The position numbers were made by a program, and so were the translations under genes. From the NCBI RefSeq assembly GCF_001975825.1, contig NZ_MTKN01000053.1, positions 1 through 56,291 on the forward strand: a stretch of 56,291 bases of DNA, in the 5' to 3' direction. Under the pieces are notes generated by a model. That model searched no databases, had not been told where the DNA came from, and worked only from the letters and a program-made list of their open reading frames with translations. Position 1 is the first letter of the stretch. The number at the start of each line of letters is the position of its first letter. Source of the stretch: [Flexibacter] sp. ATCC 35208 (GTDB lineage Bacteria > Bacteroidota > Bacteroidia > Chitinophagales > Chitinophagaceae). This document shows, one piece after another, positions 33,808 through 42,016 of this stretch.

Positions 33808-34518
33808 ATGAACTTCTTCCAAATACTCGCCCGGAACATCATCCGCAAATCCTTTCACCTATCTGTCTGGACAATAGAACAATTCTACGACATCGCTGTC
33901 TTCGAAGAAAAAACCAGGGAACTAAATAACCTGCCAGAAGGTACCCTGGGTAAAGATATCGCTGCCTGCCTTATACGTCACAACCTGCGCCTTGTACCGG
34001 GTTACGAAAGCCATGATCTAAAGCATGTCTTACTCGGCTTCCAAATGACACCTGTACACGAAATCCGTCTGCAGGCATTTATGCTGGGAAACGGTAACCG
34101 TACCATCCCCAGCCTCCTGATCTTTCTATTCGGCGCCCTGCTCCTCCCCGATCTATGGCGTACCTTTTACCATGATTTTAAAAACGGAACACAGGCTAAA
34201 CCGATCAGTACCTGGACGATAGAAGACTATGCCCACTGCCAGACCAGCACCCTGCGGGAAGCTGTGTTCAGCTATGCACCTAAAACCCATCCTATGCCCG
34301 TTACCTCATGGATCACAAAGTTCGGCGCCTATATGGCAATTTTCCTGGGTACAGCAGGCATGTTATTCTGCTTGCCGTTTCTATTTTCTTCTTCCATAGA
34401 AGATATTGTAGGTGCAGGGTTTCCATTTGTAGGCGGGACTATCATCGCCAGTGCGGGACTCATTGCACTTTCTAATATCAGTAAGCCTCAGCCTGCATTT
34501 ACGCTATCCGGAAAATAG
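33808..34518 (+). CDS. Coq4-family protein
   Basis: 236 residues. The Coq4 signature is intact: HDLKHVLLGFQMTPVHE, in the form HDxxH-x11-E, at about residues 72-88. Then come helix-like segments and a C-terminal pair of membrane-type segments (SWITKFGAYMAIFLGTAGML and DIVGAGFPFVGGTIIASAGL). Eukaryotic Coq4 is a zinc-binding scaffold and decarboxylase or hydroxylase of ubiquinone biosynthesis; Bacteroidota use menaquinone, so the bacterial role is unknown. No quinone biosynthesis gene is nearby. The gene ends in a 17-bp direct repeat that crosses its stop codon. It is followed by a siderophore receptor. Confidence 0.72.
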   Translation: MNFFQILARNIIRKSFHLSVWTIEQFYDIAVFEEKTRELNNLPEGTLGKDIAACLIRHNLRLVPGYESHDLKHVLLGFQMTPVHEIRLQAFMLGNGNRTIPSLLIFLFGALLLPDLWRTFYHDFKNGTQAKPISTWTIEDYAHCQTSTLREAVFSYAPKTHPMPVTSWITKFGAYMAIFLGTAGMLFCLPFLFSSSIEDIVGAGFPFVGGTIIASAGLIALSNISKPQPAFTLSGK

Positions 34519-34535
34519 TTTACGCTATCCGGAAA
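34498..34535 (+). repeat. 21-bp-period duplication across the coq4-like stop
   Basis: TTTACGCTATCCGGAAA occurs at 34498-34514 and again at 34519-34535, exactly 21 bp later. The first copy encodes the final FTLSGK, then TAG; the second continues the same frame (FTLSGN...). The change looks like an in-frame duplication that carries, or created, the stop codon. Confidence 0.82.
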
Positions 34536-34606
34536 TTCTGGCGTATCTGCTATACGCGCGGTTGATTTTAATGTTTCTTTGCCAACATTCTAGTCAACCA
34601 ACAATC

Positions 34607-36997
34607 ATGAAATTACTACTACCTATCATCTCTTTACTGTTGCTGACATCAACTGTACATGCGCAACAACAACACGGCAGTCTGAACGGCGTAGTCACTA
34701 CTAAAGACGGTAATCCTGTAGCTTATGTAACCGTAAGTCTCAAAGGTACCTCTTATGGTGCTGCTACGACCGACAAAGGCCACTTCCGTATTAACCGCGT
34801 GGCGCCAGGAACCTACACCATCACCGTAAGTGCGGTCAATATACAACCACAGGAAAAACAGGTGACTGTAGAAGCTGGTCAGAATGAAACCGTAAATTTT
34901 GAATTGAACATCAATAGAACACAGCTCAAAGAAGTGATGGTCAATGCACGTACCAATAGTGTGAAGATGGACAATCCATCGCAGTCCCTACGCCTGCAGG
35001 AACCATTGATAGAAGTGGCACAAAACATCCAGGTGGTTTCCAACCAGTCTATCAAAGAACAACAGATCATCAGCATGAGCGATGGCATCATCCGTAATGT
35101 GAGTGGTGCTGTAAGATTAGAACACTGGGGCGATCTGTATACCAATATCACTATGCGTGGCTCCCAGGTAAAGGCATTCCGCAATGGGTTTAACGTAGTC
35201 AGCTCCTATTGGGGACCACTCACGGAAGATATGAGTTTTGTAGACCATATCGAATTCGTAAAAGGCCCGGCAGGGTTCATGATCAGCAGTGGCGACCCCA
35301 GTGGTTTATATAATGTGGTGACGAAGAAACCAACTGGTCAGCACAAAAATGAATTCAGTTATACCATGGGCAGTTATAACCTGAACCGTGCTTCGCTGGA
35401 CCTGGATGGAAAGTTAAGCAAAGATGGGAAGATCCTCTACCGCCTGAACCTTTCAGGTCAAAACAAAAACTCTTTCAGAACAAATGAGTTCAATGATCGG
35501 TATGCTTTTGCTCCAGTCGTTTCTTTCCAGGTAGATGATAATACCAAGATAACTGCTGAGTACACCTACCAGCGTGCACATATGTCTGACGTAGGATCTT
35601 ATTATGTATTCAGTCCATTTGGTTATGCCACTTATGACCGTACTTTAAGTGCCCTGCCAGCTGGCCTGAAACCTACCATCATCAACGATCACAGCTTCAC
35701 CGTTAATGTGCAGCACCAGATCGATGAGAACTGGAAACTGACTGCACAAGCTGCTTATTATCTTTATAATCAGGATGGTTCATCTATGTGGGCAGATTCT
35801 GTAGAAGCGGATGGTAAATATTACAGGAACACAGGCATTTGGGAAGCAAAAAGCACCATGTCTTTAGGTCAGGTTGTCCTGAATGGTAAGGTTACTACAG
35901 GTCCTGTGGTACACAAGATCTTAACCGGTATTGACATGGGCAATAAAAAGTACGTGGCGGATTATGCGCAAACACATTCGCTGGATACCGGCGCTGCGCC
36001 TTTCGATCCTTTTGCACCAGGCCTGACCCTCGATAATCCATCCAACGGTTACCCTGTGTTTGACCACACCTTGAGCCTGGAAGCAAGGGCTGCTAATGGT
36101 TATGGCATTATCAACTCCCGGTATTCCAGCTTTTACCTGCAGGATGAATTAGGTTTCTTTAATAACAAAGTGAGATTGACATTAGCAGGTCGCTATACTT
36201 ATATCAATCAGGCCGATTTCGGTACGGTAAGCGAAGCAAAACGCTTTACACCACGTATTGGATTGAGTGTATCTATTGACGACTATACTTCTATCTACGC
36301 ATTATATGACCAGGCATTTACCCCACAGGCAGGTGCTGTGAGCGTAGGTAAATTAAAACCATTGACAGGTAATAATACAGAGGTTGGTATTAAGAGAGAC
36401 TGGATGGAAGGGAAATGGAATACCACCGTATCTGTATACCGTATCTTAAAAGAAAATGAACTGACTGCAGATCCGAATGCCCCGGCAAATTCAGGACTGA
36501 GTATAGTATTTGGTCAAAGAAGAGCACAGGGTGTGGAGTTTGATCTTCGTGGTGAAATTCTGCCAGGTTTGGACTTGACTGCGAATTATGCCTTGACGGA
36601 TTCTAAAGTGAGCAAGGTAAATCCGGGTGTTTCTGAAGCTACAGGTATTAAAGTGGGTGATGTGGTGCCTGGTTATTCAAAGCATGTGGCCAATGCATGG
36701 CTGACATATAAACTACGTACCGGCAAGCTGAGAGGCGCTGGTATTTCTGGTGGGTTTACGTATCTGGCGGGTCGTGAGACGGATACATGGAGTGTAGGGT
36801 TGCAGAGATTGCCGGATTATTTCAAACTGGATGGCGGATTATTCTGGGAAGGAAATAAATTACGCATCACGGTGAATGCTTTTAATATATTGGATAAGTA
36901 CCTGTTCAGTGGTTCCTATTATTCTTATATAAATGCCTACTACTATCAGGCGGAAGCTCCGCGAAATTATCGGTTGTCAATTTCTTATAAGTTTTAA
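34607..36997 (+). CDS. TonB-dependent siderophore receptor with CarboxypepD-like N-domain
   Basis: About 796 residues from the ATG at 34607, where a signal peptide starts (MKLLLPIISLLLLTSTVHAQ); an earlier in-frame ATG at 34451 lies in the Coq4 gene. Residues about 25-110 are a CarboxypepD regulatory-like domain (GVVTTKDGNPVAYVTVSLKG, TDKGHFRINRVAPGTYTITV). The plug follows, with VEFVKGPAGFMISSGDPSGL and NVVTKKPT, the siderophore-receptor form of the IEVLKG box (HIEFVKGPAG). The barrel ends NAYYYQAEAPRNYRLSISYKF with the terminal Phe. Most members import ferric siderophores or related chelates into the periplasm with TonB-ExbBD. It follows the Coq4-like gene by 88 bp; a siderophore biosynthesis gene is not present. 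Confidence 0.9.
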   Translation: MKLLLPIISLLLLTSTVHAQQQHGSLNGVVTTKDGNPVAYVTVSLKGTSYGAATTDKGHFRINRVAPGTYTITVSAVNIQPQEKQVTVEAGQNETVNFELNINRTQLKEVMVNARTNSVKMDNPSQSLRLQEPLIEVAQNIQVVSNQSIKEQQIISMSDGIIRNVSGAVRLEHWGDLYTNITMRGSQVKAFRNGFNVVSSYWGPLTEDMSFVDHIEFVKGPAGFMISSGDPSGLYNVVTKKPTGQHKNEFSYTMGSYNLNRASLDLDGKLSKDGKILYRLNLSGQNKNSFRTNEFNDRYAFAPVVSFQVDDNTKITAEYTYQRAHMSDVGSYYVFSPFGYATYDRTLSALPAGLKPTIINDHSFTVNVQHQIDENWKLTAQAAYYLYNQDGSSMWADSVEADGKYYRNTGIWEAKSTMSLGQVVLNGKVTTGPVVHKILTGIDMGNKKYVADYAQTHSLDTGAAPFDPFAPGLTLDNPSNGYPVFDHTLSLEARAANGYGIINSRYSSFYLQDELGFFNNKVRLTLAGRYTYINQADFGTVSEAKRFTPRIGLSVSIDDYTSIYALYDQAFTPQAGAVSVGKLKPLTGNNTEVGIKRDWMEGKWNTTVSVYRILKENELTADPNAPANSGLSIVFGQRRAQGVEFDLRGEILPGLDLTANYALTDSKVSKVNPGVSEATGIKVGDVVPGYSKHVANAWLTYKLRTGKLRGAGISGGFTYLAGRETDTWSVGLQRLPDYFKLDGGLFWEGNKLRITVNAFNILDKYLFSGSYYSYINAYYYQAEAPRNYRLSISYKF

Positions 36998-37202
36998 AAA
37001 TGAATAAAAAGGGGATGTGACATAAGTAACAGGGATACGCTGGCGCTAAAATTTAAAGAGGACTATGTATTAGCAAAGCAAAAAATTTAAACAGGCAAAC
37101 ACACGCTGACGATTGATGTCTTTCCCTAAAAAGGCACCCTTTCTGTATGAATATTATGATTTTCTTAGCAATATTCACAAAAAGGATAGTTACCTTCATA
37201 TA

Positions 37203-37700
37203 ATGAAACGCGCCATCATTTTTATCGCGATTTTAATGTCTGCTATAGTGACAAAGGCTCAGTCCCCGCTTTATTCCGGGGCACCCGGCCGATTTTCTGA
37301 TACTACCAGACAGCATAATAAATGGTTTGTGACTAAATATACCGGCATTTCCACCGGTTTTATGGCATTTAAAGGTGGTAGCAGTACGTTTTTGTCAGCG
37401 CCAATGGCATTACAGCTGAACCGTCAGCTGACTAATAACCTCTTTGCCTTTGGTAATATATCTGCCACGCCTACCCTGTTTCAATCCAATAATCTTTTTT
37501 ACCAGCCCACTACCAGCAAAACCGGCTATGGCCCTATGCAGACCAGGAGCTTTGGCATTTACCCTGCTGCCCAGGTGGGTGTAATGTATATCAGTAATGA
37601 TAAAACATTTTCCATTTCCGGTAGCGTAAGTGTAAGCAGAAGTAATTCTTACGGCTATTCCCCACTATACGGCGGCCCTGCAGGCGCATTTATGCAATAA
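37203..37700 (+). CDS. Secreted hypothetical protein
   Basis: About 165 residues from the ATG at 37203, with a signal peptide (MKRAIIFIAILMSAIVTKAQ). An in-frame ATG at 37113 would precede it with 30 unlikely residues. The mature part is rich in Ser, Gly, Thr and aromatic residues in alternating strands (WFVTKYTGISTGFMAFKGGS, TFSISGSVSVSRSNSYGY), suggesting a small beta-barrel or outer-membrane protein. It ends with GGPAGAFMQ rather than an aromatic residue. It lies downstream of the siderophore receptor in the same direction, about 200 bp away. No family recognised. Confidence 0.68.
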   Translation: MKRAIIFIAILMSAIVTKAQSPLYSGAPGRFSDTTRQHNKWFVTKYTGISTGFMAFKGGSSTFLSAPMALQLNRQLTNNLFAFGNISATPTLFQSNNLFYQPTTSKTGYGPMQTRSFGIYPAAQVGVMYISNDKTFSISGSVSVSRSNSYGYSPLYGGPAGAFMQ

Positions 37701-37871
37701 AATCCCATCTGACATCGCATAATTAATCCGTACCTACAATCTCCAAAACAGTCCTTTTTTATTTAATATGATAAATAATCATACTTTCTTTGCCTGCATA
37801 ATCCTCAAAAACATCTATGAGAAAATCAATTCTGACTGTAGGCAATACTTCTTGTAAGCAATAAGTTGTAG

Positions 37872-37911
37872 AAACAGGCTGTATCATAAAATGACGATAC
37901 AGCCTGTTTTC
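37872..37911. terminator. Terminator-like hairpin, copy B of a recurring element
   Basis: AAACAGGCTGTATC pairs perfectly with GATACAGCCTGTTT across a 10-nt loop and is flanked by T-rich sequence on the plus strand. It also closes the decayed minus-strand gene at 37936-38192. It is a near-copy of the hairpin at 32046-32083. Confidence 0.82.
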
Positions 37912-37935
37912 TTTGAAAATAGTTTTCATTCCCCA

Positions 37936-38192
37936 TTAGTGAATTCCAACCTGTTTTCCTCCCACGATAATAGTCACCTTAAATTCACATCGTTCCAGAC
38001 TTTTTTGAGTCAGGCACCGCTTTACATTCTTTAAAAAACCATCTTATTGATCATTCCTGCGGCAAAGTATGTTTGCTGTGTTTTACTACGCGTCCCCCCT
38101 ATAAGCTGGCCCTTAGCCTGGTCAATCCTAATCGCCTGTGAATGAGTTATTGAGGCAACAAATAAGAGGTATAGTAATCAAAAAAATCTCAT
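37936..38192 (-). pseudogene. Decayed secreted-protein gene
   Basis: The minus strand from an ATG at 38192 reads MRFF, then an in-frame TGA, then LLYLLFVASITHSQAIRI: a signal peptide broken by one nonsense codon. Then comes DQAKGQLIGGTRSKTQQTYF and AAGMINKMVF before a TAA at 38031. Protein-like sequence continues in other frames (VPDSKK, VWNDVNL, then VTIIVGGKQVGIH before TAA at 37936), so at least one or two frameshifts are needed. The terminator hairpin at 37872-37911 follows directly. The original gene was short (about 85 codons). No family is recognised. The rest of 37701-38270 holds nothing else that I see. Confidence 0.45.
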
Positions 38193-38270
38193 ATCTGCCC
38201 AATCAGGCACTTTGCACCCTCTCATTTCATATTGATAATCAGTATATTTCGAAATTAATAATACCTCGTA

Positions 38271-38301
38271 TTGCATAGTACATCCTAATACCATATATTT
38301 G
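38271..38301 (+). promoter_or_regulatory. Promoter of the PadR operon, start codon at the transcription start
   Basis: TTG at 38271-38273 and TATATTTG at 38294-38301 are separated by 20 bases, the best match in the window to the Bacteroidota -33/-7 promoter. The -7 element ends 4 nt before the GTG at 38306 (spacer CACC), implying a leaderless mRNA. Confidence 0.72.
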
Positions 38302-38305
38302 CACC

Positions 38306-38623
38306 GTGAAAAACGAATTCTTAAAAAATTGGGAGACCCAATTAAAAAAAGGGCTATTGCCATACTTCGTTCTAAAGGCGCTTGACACCAAAGAACGCTA
38401 TGGCTACGAACTCATTCAGCATCTAAAAGAGGATTTCAATACCGAGGTGACTGAAAGCACCATGTACCCTCTGCTGACCCGACTTCAGAAAGAGGAGTTA
38501 CTGATTTACAAATGGATAGAACAACCTACGGGCATTCCCCGCAAGTACTATTACATTTCAGACGATGGCAGGGCACACCTGGCAGCAATGAAGAAATCTA
38601 TAGATGAAAATTTTATAAAATAA
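38306..38623 (+). CDS. PadR-family transcriptional regulator
   Basis: 105 residues starting at GTG, placed by the promoter just upstream. The winged-helix signature is clear: LPYFVLKALDTKERYGYELI, then FNTEVTESTMYPLLTRLQKE and the wing IPRKYYYISDDGRAHLAAMK. PadR proteins usually repress the operon they head. The next gene is a HAAS-domain membrane protein, the standard PadR partner, only 6 bp downstream. The operon then continues with a secreted alpha/beta hydrolase. Likely an envelope or antibiotic-stress sensor unit (inference). Confidence 0.88.
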   Translation: MKNEFLKNWETQLKKGLLPYFVLKALDTKERYGYELIQHLKEDFNTEVTESTMYPLLTRLQKEELLIYKWIEQPTGIPRKYYYISDDGRAHLAAMKKSIDENFIK

Positions 38624-38629
38624 ACCTGC

Positions 38630-39205
38630 ATGAAAGCAATAGAATTTAAAAACCCAGCCAGCCAGCGAGTGTATAATAACTATATAAATCGTTGTAAAAG
38701 AGTCGCACAAATCCTATCTAAGGAAGACCAGGAAGAATGTCTGATGGAGGTGAACAGCTATATCTATGAGTATATCACAGATCACAGGGAGGACGAGATG
38801 ACAGCATTACTCAATATCCTGGACAGACTAGGCGATCCGGAAATAACACTCAAAGAGGTGGTGGCCAGCAAAAAAATTGACCAGGCTATCAAGACCTTCA
38901 ATGTCAGGTACCTATTACAGGCGCTGTTCCTGAACCTGAGAAACGGGATCGCTTATATCGTGCTTTCATTAATGACGATTATGCTGGTGACCTTTCCAAT
39001 ATTGATTGTCATGAAAATTATCAAACCGGAAATAACCGGTCTCTGGGTGGGTCCGCATACATTCTTTTTTGGAATCATCAGGAAACAGGAAGGTATCCGG
39101 GAAATTGCCGGCAATTACTTTATTCCTATTGCCATTGTTACCTGTATCCTGTTATACTTCATTATTATCTATATTCTTAAAGTAATTAGAAAGAAAAAAC
39201 CATGA
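38630..39205 (+). CDS. HAAS (DUF1700-like) membrane protein
   Basis: 191 residues. Residues about 1-75 are helical and soluble (YNNYINRCKRVAQILSKEDQ, EECLMEVNSYIYEYITDHRE), the HAAS domain that binds PadR regulators. Two or three membrane segments follow (AYIVLSLMTIMLVTFPILIV at about residue 108 and FIPIAIVTCILLYFIIIYIL at about 166), and the C-terminus is Lys-rich. Such proteins are thought to hold the regulator at the membrane and pass on a signal. It follows PadR by 6 bp and overlaps the hydrolase start (ATGA). The pairing is standard, the ligand unknown. Confidence 0.78.
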   Translation: MKAIEFKNPASQRVYNNYINRCKRVAQILSKEDQEECLMEVNSYIYEYITDHREDEMTALLNILDRLGDPEITLKEVVASKKIDQAIKTFNVRYLLQALFLNLRNGIAYIVLSLMTIMLVTFPILIVMKIIKPEITGLWVGPHTFFFGIIRKQEGIREIAGNYFIPIAIVTCILLYFIIIYILKVIRKKKP

Positions 39206-40542
39206 AAAAGATTACCATCACTTTTCTAACCCTGCTCATAGCTATTGCCGGGATTGCACAAGACATCTCTGGTAGCTGGAATGGCAAGCTCGGGCCACTT
39301 CGCGTGGTATTAAATATTCAAAAGTCGGATACCGGGTACAACGTTACATTAGATAGTCCGGACCAGGGAGCGAAAGGTATTCCTGTAAGTGAATTCACTT
39401 ACAACAACCCTGACATGCATTTAAAGATCGATGCCATTCATGCCGCATACACTGGTGAATATAAAACCGATAGTTTAACAGGTACGTTTACCCAGGGAAG
39501 TAAAACATTGCCGCTTACATTTGTGAGAGGCACTGTGGAACCTGTCAAACATCCACAGGAACCGACTTTGCCACTTCCTTACTATTCTGAAGATGTCACC
39601 TTTGAAAACTCCCAGGCACATATTACGCTGGCTGGCACCCTGACCCTGCCAAAGAAAACCGGCTCCTACCCTGCTGTAATTCTTATCACTGGTAGCGGCC
39701 AACAAAACCGGGATGAGGAACTACTGGGACATAAACCATTTCTGATTATTTCAGACTACCTGACCCGTCAGGGAATTGCTGTGTTGAGATATGATGACCG
39801 GGGAGTAGCTAAGTCAACCGGTGATTTCAAATCAGCTAACTCATTGGATTTCGCTAACGATGTAGAAAGCGCCATTGCATACCTGAAGACACGCAAAGAA
39901 ATAAAACAAATTGGATTGATGGGGCATAGCGAAGGCGGATTGATCGCGCCAATAGTCGCAGCAAGAAATAAAAATGTTGCTTTCATTGTGATGCTGGCCG
40001 GTACAGGTATCAGGGGTGATGAATTGCTCCTCAAACAAACAGCATTGATTTTACATGCACAAGGAACACCGGATAGTGCCATTACAAAAATTAATACGAC
40101 GAATAAAGGAGCTTTTGACATCATCGTCAACAATGATGATGATAGTACGATCAAAAGGGACCTGACATCCTATTATAAGCAATTGGGAGAAGGGAATCCG
40201 GAAGAGGAGGTGAAAGAAATGATGCGTCCATGGCCATGGATCAAGTTCTTTATCAAATATGATCCAACTACTTCCCTCCGAAAAGTGCATTGTCCTGTGC
40301 TGGCAGTAAATGGTGAAAAGGACCTGCAGGTACCCCCAAAGGACAACCTGCCAAAGATAGCGGCAGCGTTGAAAGAAGCAGGGAATAAGGATGTAACGAT
40401 CAAAGAGTATGAGGGTTTAAATCACCTGTTCCAGGAGTGTAAAACGGGTAGTCCTACAGAGTATGCGAGGATCGAACAGACCTTTTCGCCGTTAGTGTTA
40501 GAAGATATTACTAAATGGATTAAAATAAGGACGGTGCATTAG
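39202..40542 (+). CDS. Secreted alpha/beta hydrolase
   Basis: 446 residues with a signal peptide (MKKITITFLTLLIAIAGIAQ). Residues about 20-110 are a beta-rich region (SGSWNGKLGPLRVVLNIQKS) seen in front of many Bacteroidota alpha/beta hydrolases. The catalytic domain runs from about residue 130, with ITGSGQQNRDEE (oxyanion region), YDDRGVAKSTGDF and the nucleophile elbow MGHSEGG with Ser243. A late NGEKDLQV (Asp) and GLNHLFQE (His) complete the triad. It is probably a periplasmic or secreted esterase or peptidase-like enzyme. The 4-bp overlap with the HAAS gene shows that it is under PadR-HAAS control. Confidence 0.86.
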   Translation: MKKITITFLTLLIAIAGIAQDISGSWNGKLGPLRVVLNIQKSDTGYNVTLDSPDQGAKGIPVSEFTYNNPDMHLKIDAIHAAYTGEYKTDSLTGTFTQGSKTLPLTFVRGTVEPVKHPQEPTLPLPYYSEDVTFENSQAHITLAGTLTLPKKTGSYPAVILITGSGQQNRDEELLGHKPFLIISDYLTRQGIAVLRYDDRGVAKSTGDFKSANSLDFANDVESAIAYLKTRKEIKQIGLMGHSEGGLIAPIVAARNKNVAFIVMLAGTGIRGDELLLKQTALILHAQGTPDSAITKINTTNKGAFDIIVNNDDDSTIKRDLTSYYKQLGEGNPEEEVKEMMRPWPWIKFFIKYDPTTSLRKVHCPVLAVNGEKDLQVPPKDNLPKIAAALKEAGNKDVTIKEYEGLNHLFQECKTGSPTEYARIEQTFSPLVLEDITKWIKIRTVH

Positions 40543-40895
40543 TGCTCCGTCCTTAATATCTTTTCCATCTTCTTCCCTTTGGCCAACTCATCCACCAGCT
40601 TATCTAAGTACCTTATCTGTTGGGTTAAGGGGTTGTCGATCTCCTCTACACGATAGCCACAGATCACACCGGTAATGAGGTGCGCATTGGGGTTTAAGGT
40701 TGCCTTTTGGAAGAAGATGTCAAAAGTTACTTTTTCTTTAATGAGTTCGGTTTGTTGATGGATATTGAAGCCGGTTAACCATTCGATCACCTGATCCAGT
40801 TCTTCTTTTGTCCGGCCTTTCTTTTCTACCTTTTGGAGGTACATGGGGTAGACACCGGCGAAGGTAAGTTTTGCGATGCGTTCATGATGGTCCAT
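40539..40895 (-). CDS. DUF2200 family protein
   Basis: 118 residues. The start HERIAKLTFAGVYPMYLQKV, EKKGRTKEELDQVIEWLTGF and the tail IRYLDKLVDELAKGK match DUF2200, a short conserved cytoplasmic family of unknown function. The stop overlaps the end of the hydrolase gene by 4 bp, tail to tail. A near -7 motif (TATCTTTA) lies a few nucleotides before the ATG. Nothing in the surroundings points to a partner. Confidence 0.85.
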   Translation of the reverse strand: MDHHERIAKLTFAGVYPMYLQKVEKKGRTKEELDQVIEWLTGFNIHQQTELIKEKVTFDIFFQKATLNPNAHLITGVICGYRVEEIDNPLTQQIRYLDKLVDELAKGKKMEKILRTEH

Positions 40896-41030
40896 ATTTA
40901 AAGATAGTTATTATTGGTTTATGGGTTCTCCCTTAAGCAATAAAAAGTGCGTGTAATATGAATTGTAAAATCGTTTCTTTAATGATCGTAAAGTTCTTTT
41001 ACTTATTTTGGGGAAGAGAAAAATAATTAT

Positions 41031-41915
41031 ATGAACAGCATCCACGCTTTAATTACTTTTTGTTTGATTTCGACCCAGGTAACCGCCCAGATCAGTGTAG
41101 TCGCGCCTGGTGCTCAACTAATAAAACTCCCTGCAACATTTGCTTTTTCAGAAGGTCCGGCGGTGAATAAGAAAGGAGATATTTATTTCACTGACCAACC
41201 GAATGATAAAATATGGAAGTATGATACGAAAGGGAGACTCACTTTATTTATGGATAAGACCGGGCGTTCCAATGGTTTGTATTTTGATCAAAAAGGTAAC
41301 CTGATTGCATGTGCAGATGAAAAGGATGAGCTTTGGTCTATTAGCCCTGATAAAAAAGTAACCGTGTTACTGAGTCAATTTGAAGGCAAGCGGTTAAATG
41401 GGCCGAATGATTTATGGATTGATCCCAAAGGTGGGATTTACTTTACTGATCCGTATTATCAAAGAGAATATTGGGATCGAAAACAGCCTGATATTGCCGG
41501 ACAGAAGGTATATTATTTGCGTAAAGGAGAAAGTAAACCGATAATAGTGGAAGATGGTGTCGTAAAACCGAATGGGATAGTTGGCACCCCAGATGGAAAG
41601 TATTTGTATGTGGCGGATATAGCAGCGAATAAGACTTATAGATTTGAGATCAATGCGGATGGGAGTTTGGCAAATAAGCAGGAGTTTGTGCCGCAGGGTT
41701 CTGATGGGATGACGCTGGATAGTGAGGGAAATTTGTATATAACCGGAAATGGGGTGACGGTGTATGATAACACAGGTAAAAAACTGGGGAATATACCGGT
41801 TTCGAAGAGCTGGACGGGGAATGTGTGTTTTGGAGGGAAAGATAGGAAGCTATTGTTTATAACAGCGTCAGAGGGGGTGTATACGTTGAGGATGAAGGTG
41901 AGAGGGGTAGAATAA
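41031..41915 (+). CDS. SMP-30/gluconolactonase-like protein
   Basis: 294 residues with a signal peptide (MNSIHALITFCLISTQVTAQ). The six-bladed propeller signature is visible: metal-ligand Glu in FAFSEGPAVN (about residue 42), Asn and Asp in RLNGPNDLWIDPKGGIYFTD (about residues 123-142) and SDGMTLDSEGNLY (about residue 223). This family hydrolyses sugar lactones or related esters with a divalent metal; this one is periplasmic by signal peptide. It converges on a Tat-type Gfo/Idh/MocA oxidoreductase, so sugar oxidation to a lactone followed by hydrolysis is a possible combination (inference). Confidence 0.87.
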   Translation: MNSIHALITFCLISTQVTAQISVVAPGAQLIKLPATFAFSEGPAVNKKGDIYFTDQPNDKIWKYDTKGRLTLFMDKTGRSNGLYFDQKGNLIACADEKDELWSISPDKKVTVLLSQFEGKRLNGPNDLWIDPKGGIYFTDPYYQREYWDRKQPDIAGQKVYYLRKGESKPIIVEDGVVKPNGIVGTPDGKYLYVADIAANKTYRFEINADGSLANKQEFVPQGSDGMTLDSEGNLYITGNGVTVYDNTGKKLGNIPVSKSWTGNVCFGGKDRKLLFITASEGVYTLRMKVRGVE

Positions 41916-42016
41916 ATAAAAGTTTCCAGGCTTTTACCCGGTTGGTCTTCTGTTGAATGGCCACCCTGATTCTTGCCCCCTCCTGCACTTCCGCTGGAAT
42001 ATAATGATTCATCTGA

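Noticed and set aside
41857..42012. Minus-strand frame of 51 codons starting MNHYIPAEVQEGARIRVAIQ
   Set aside because: The first 34 residues look protein-like and it starts 4 nt after the oxidoreductase stop, but the rest is antisense to SMP-30 and no family is known to me.
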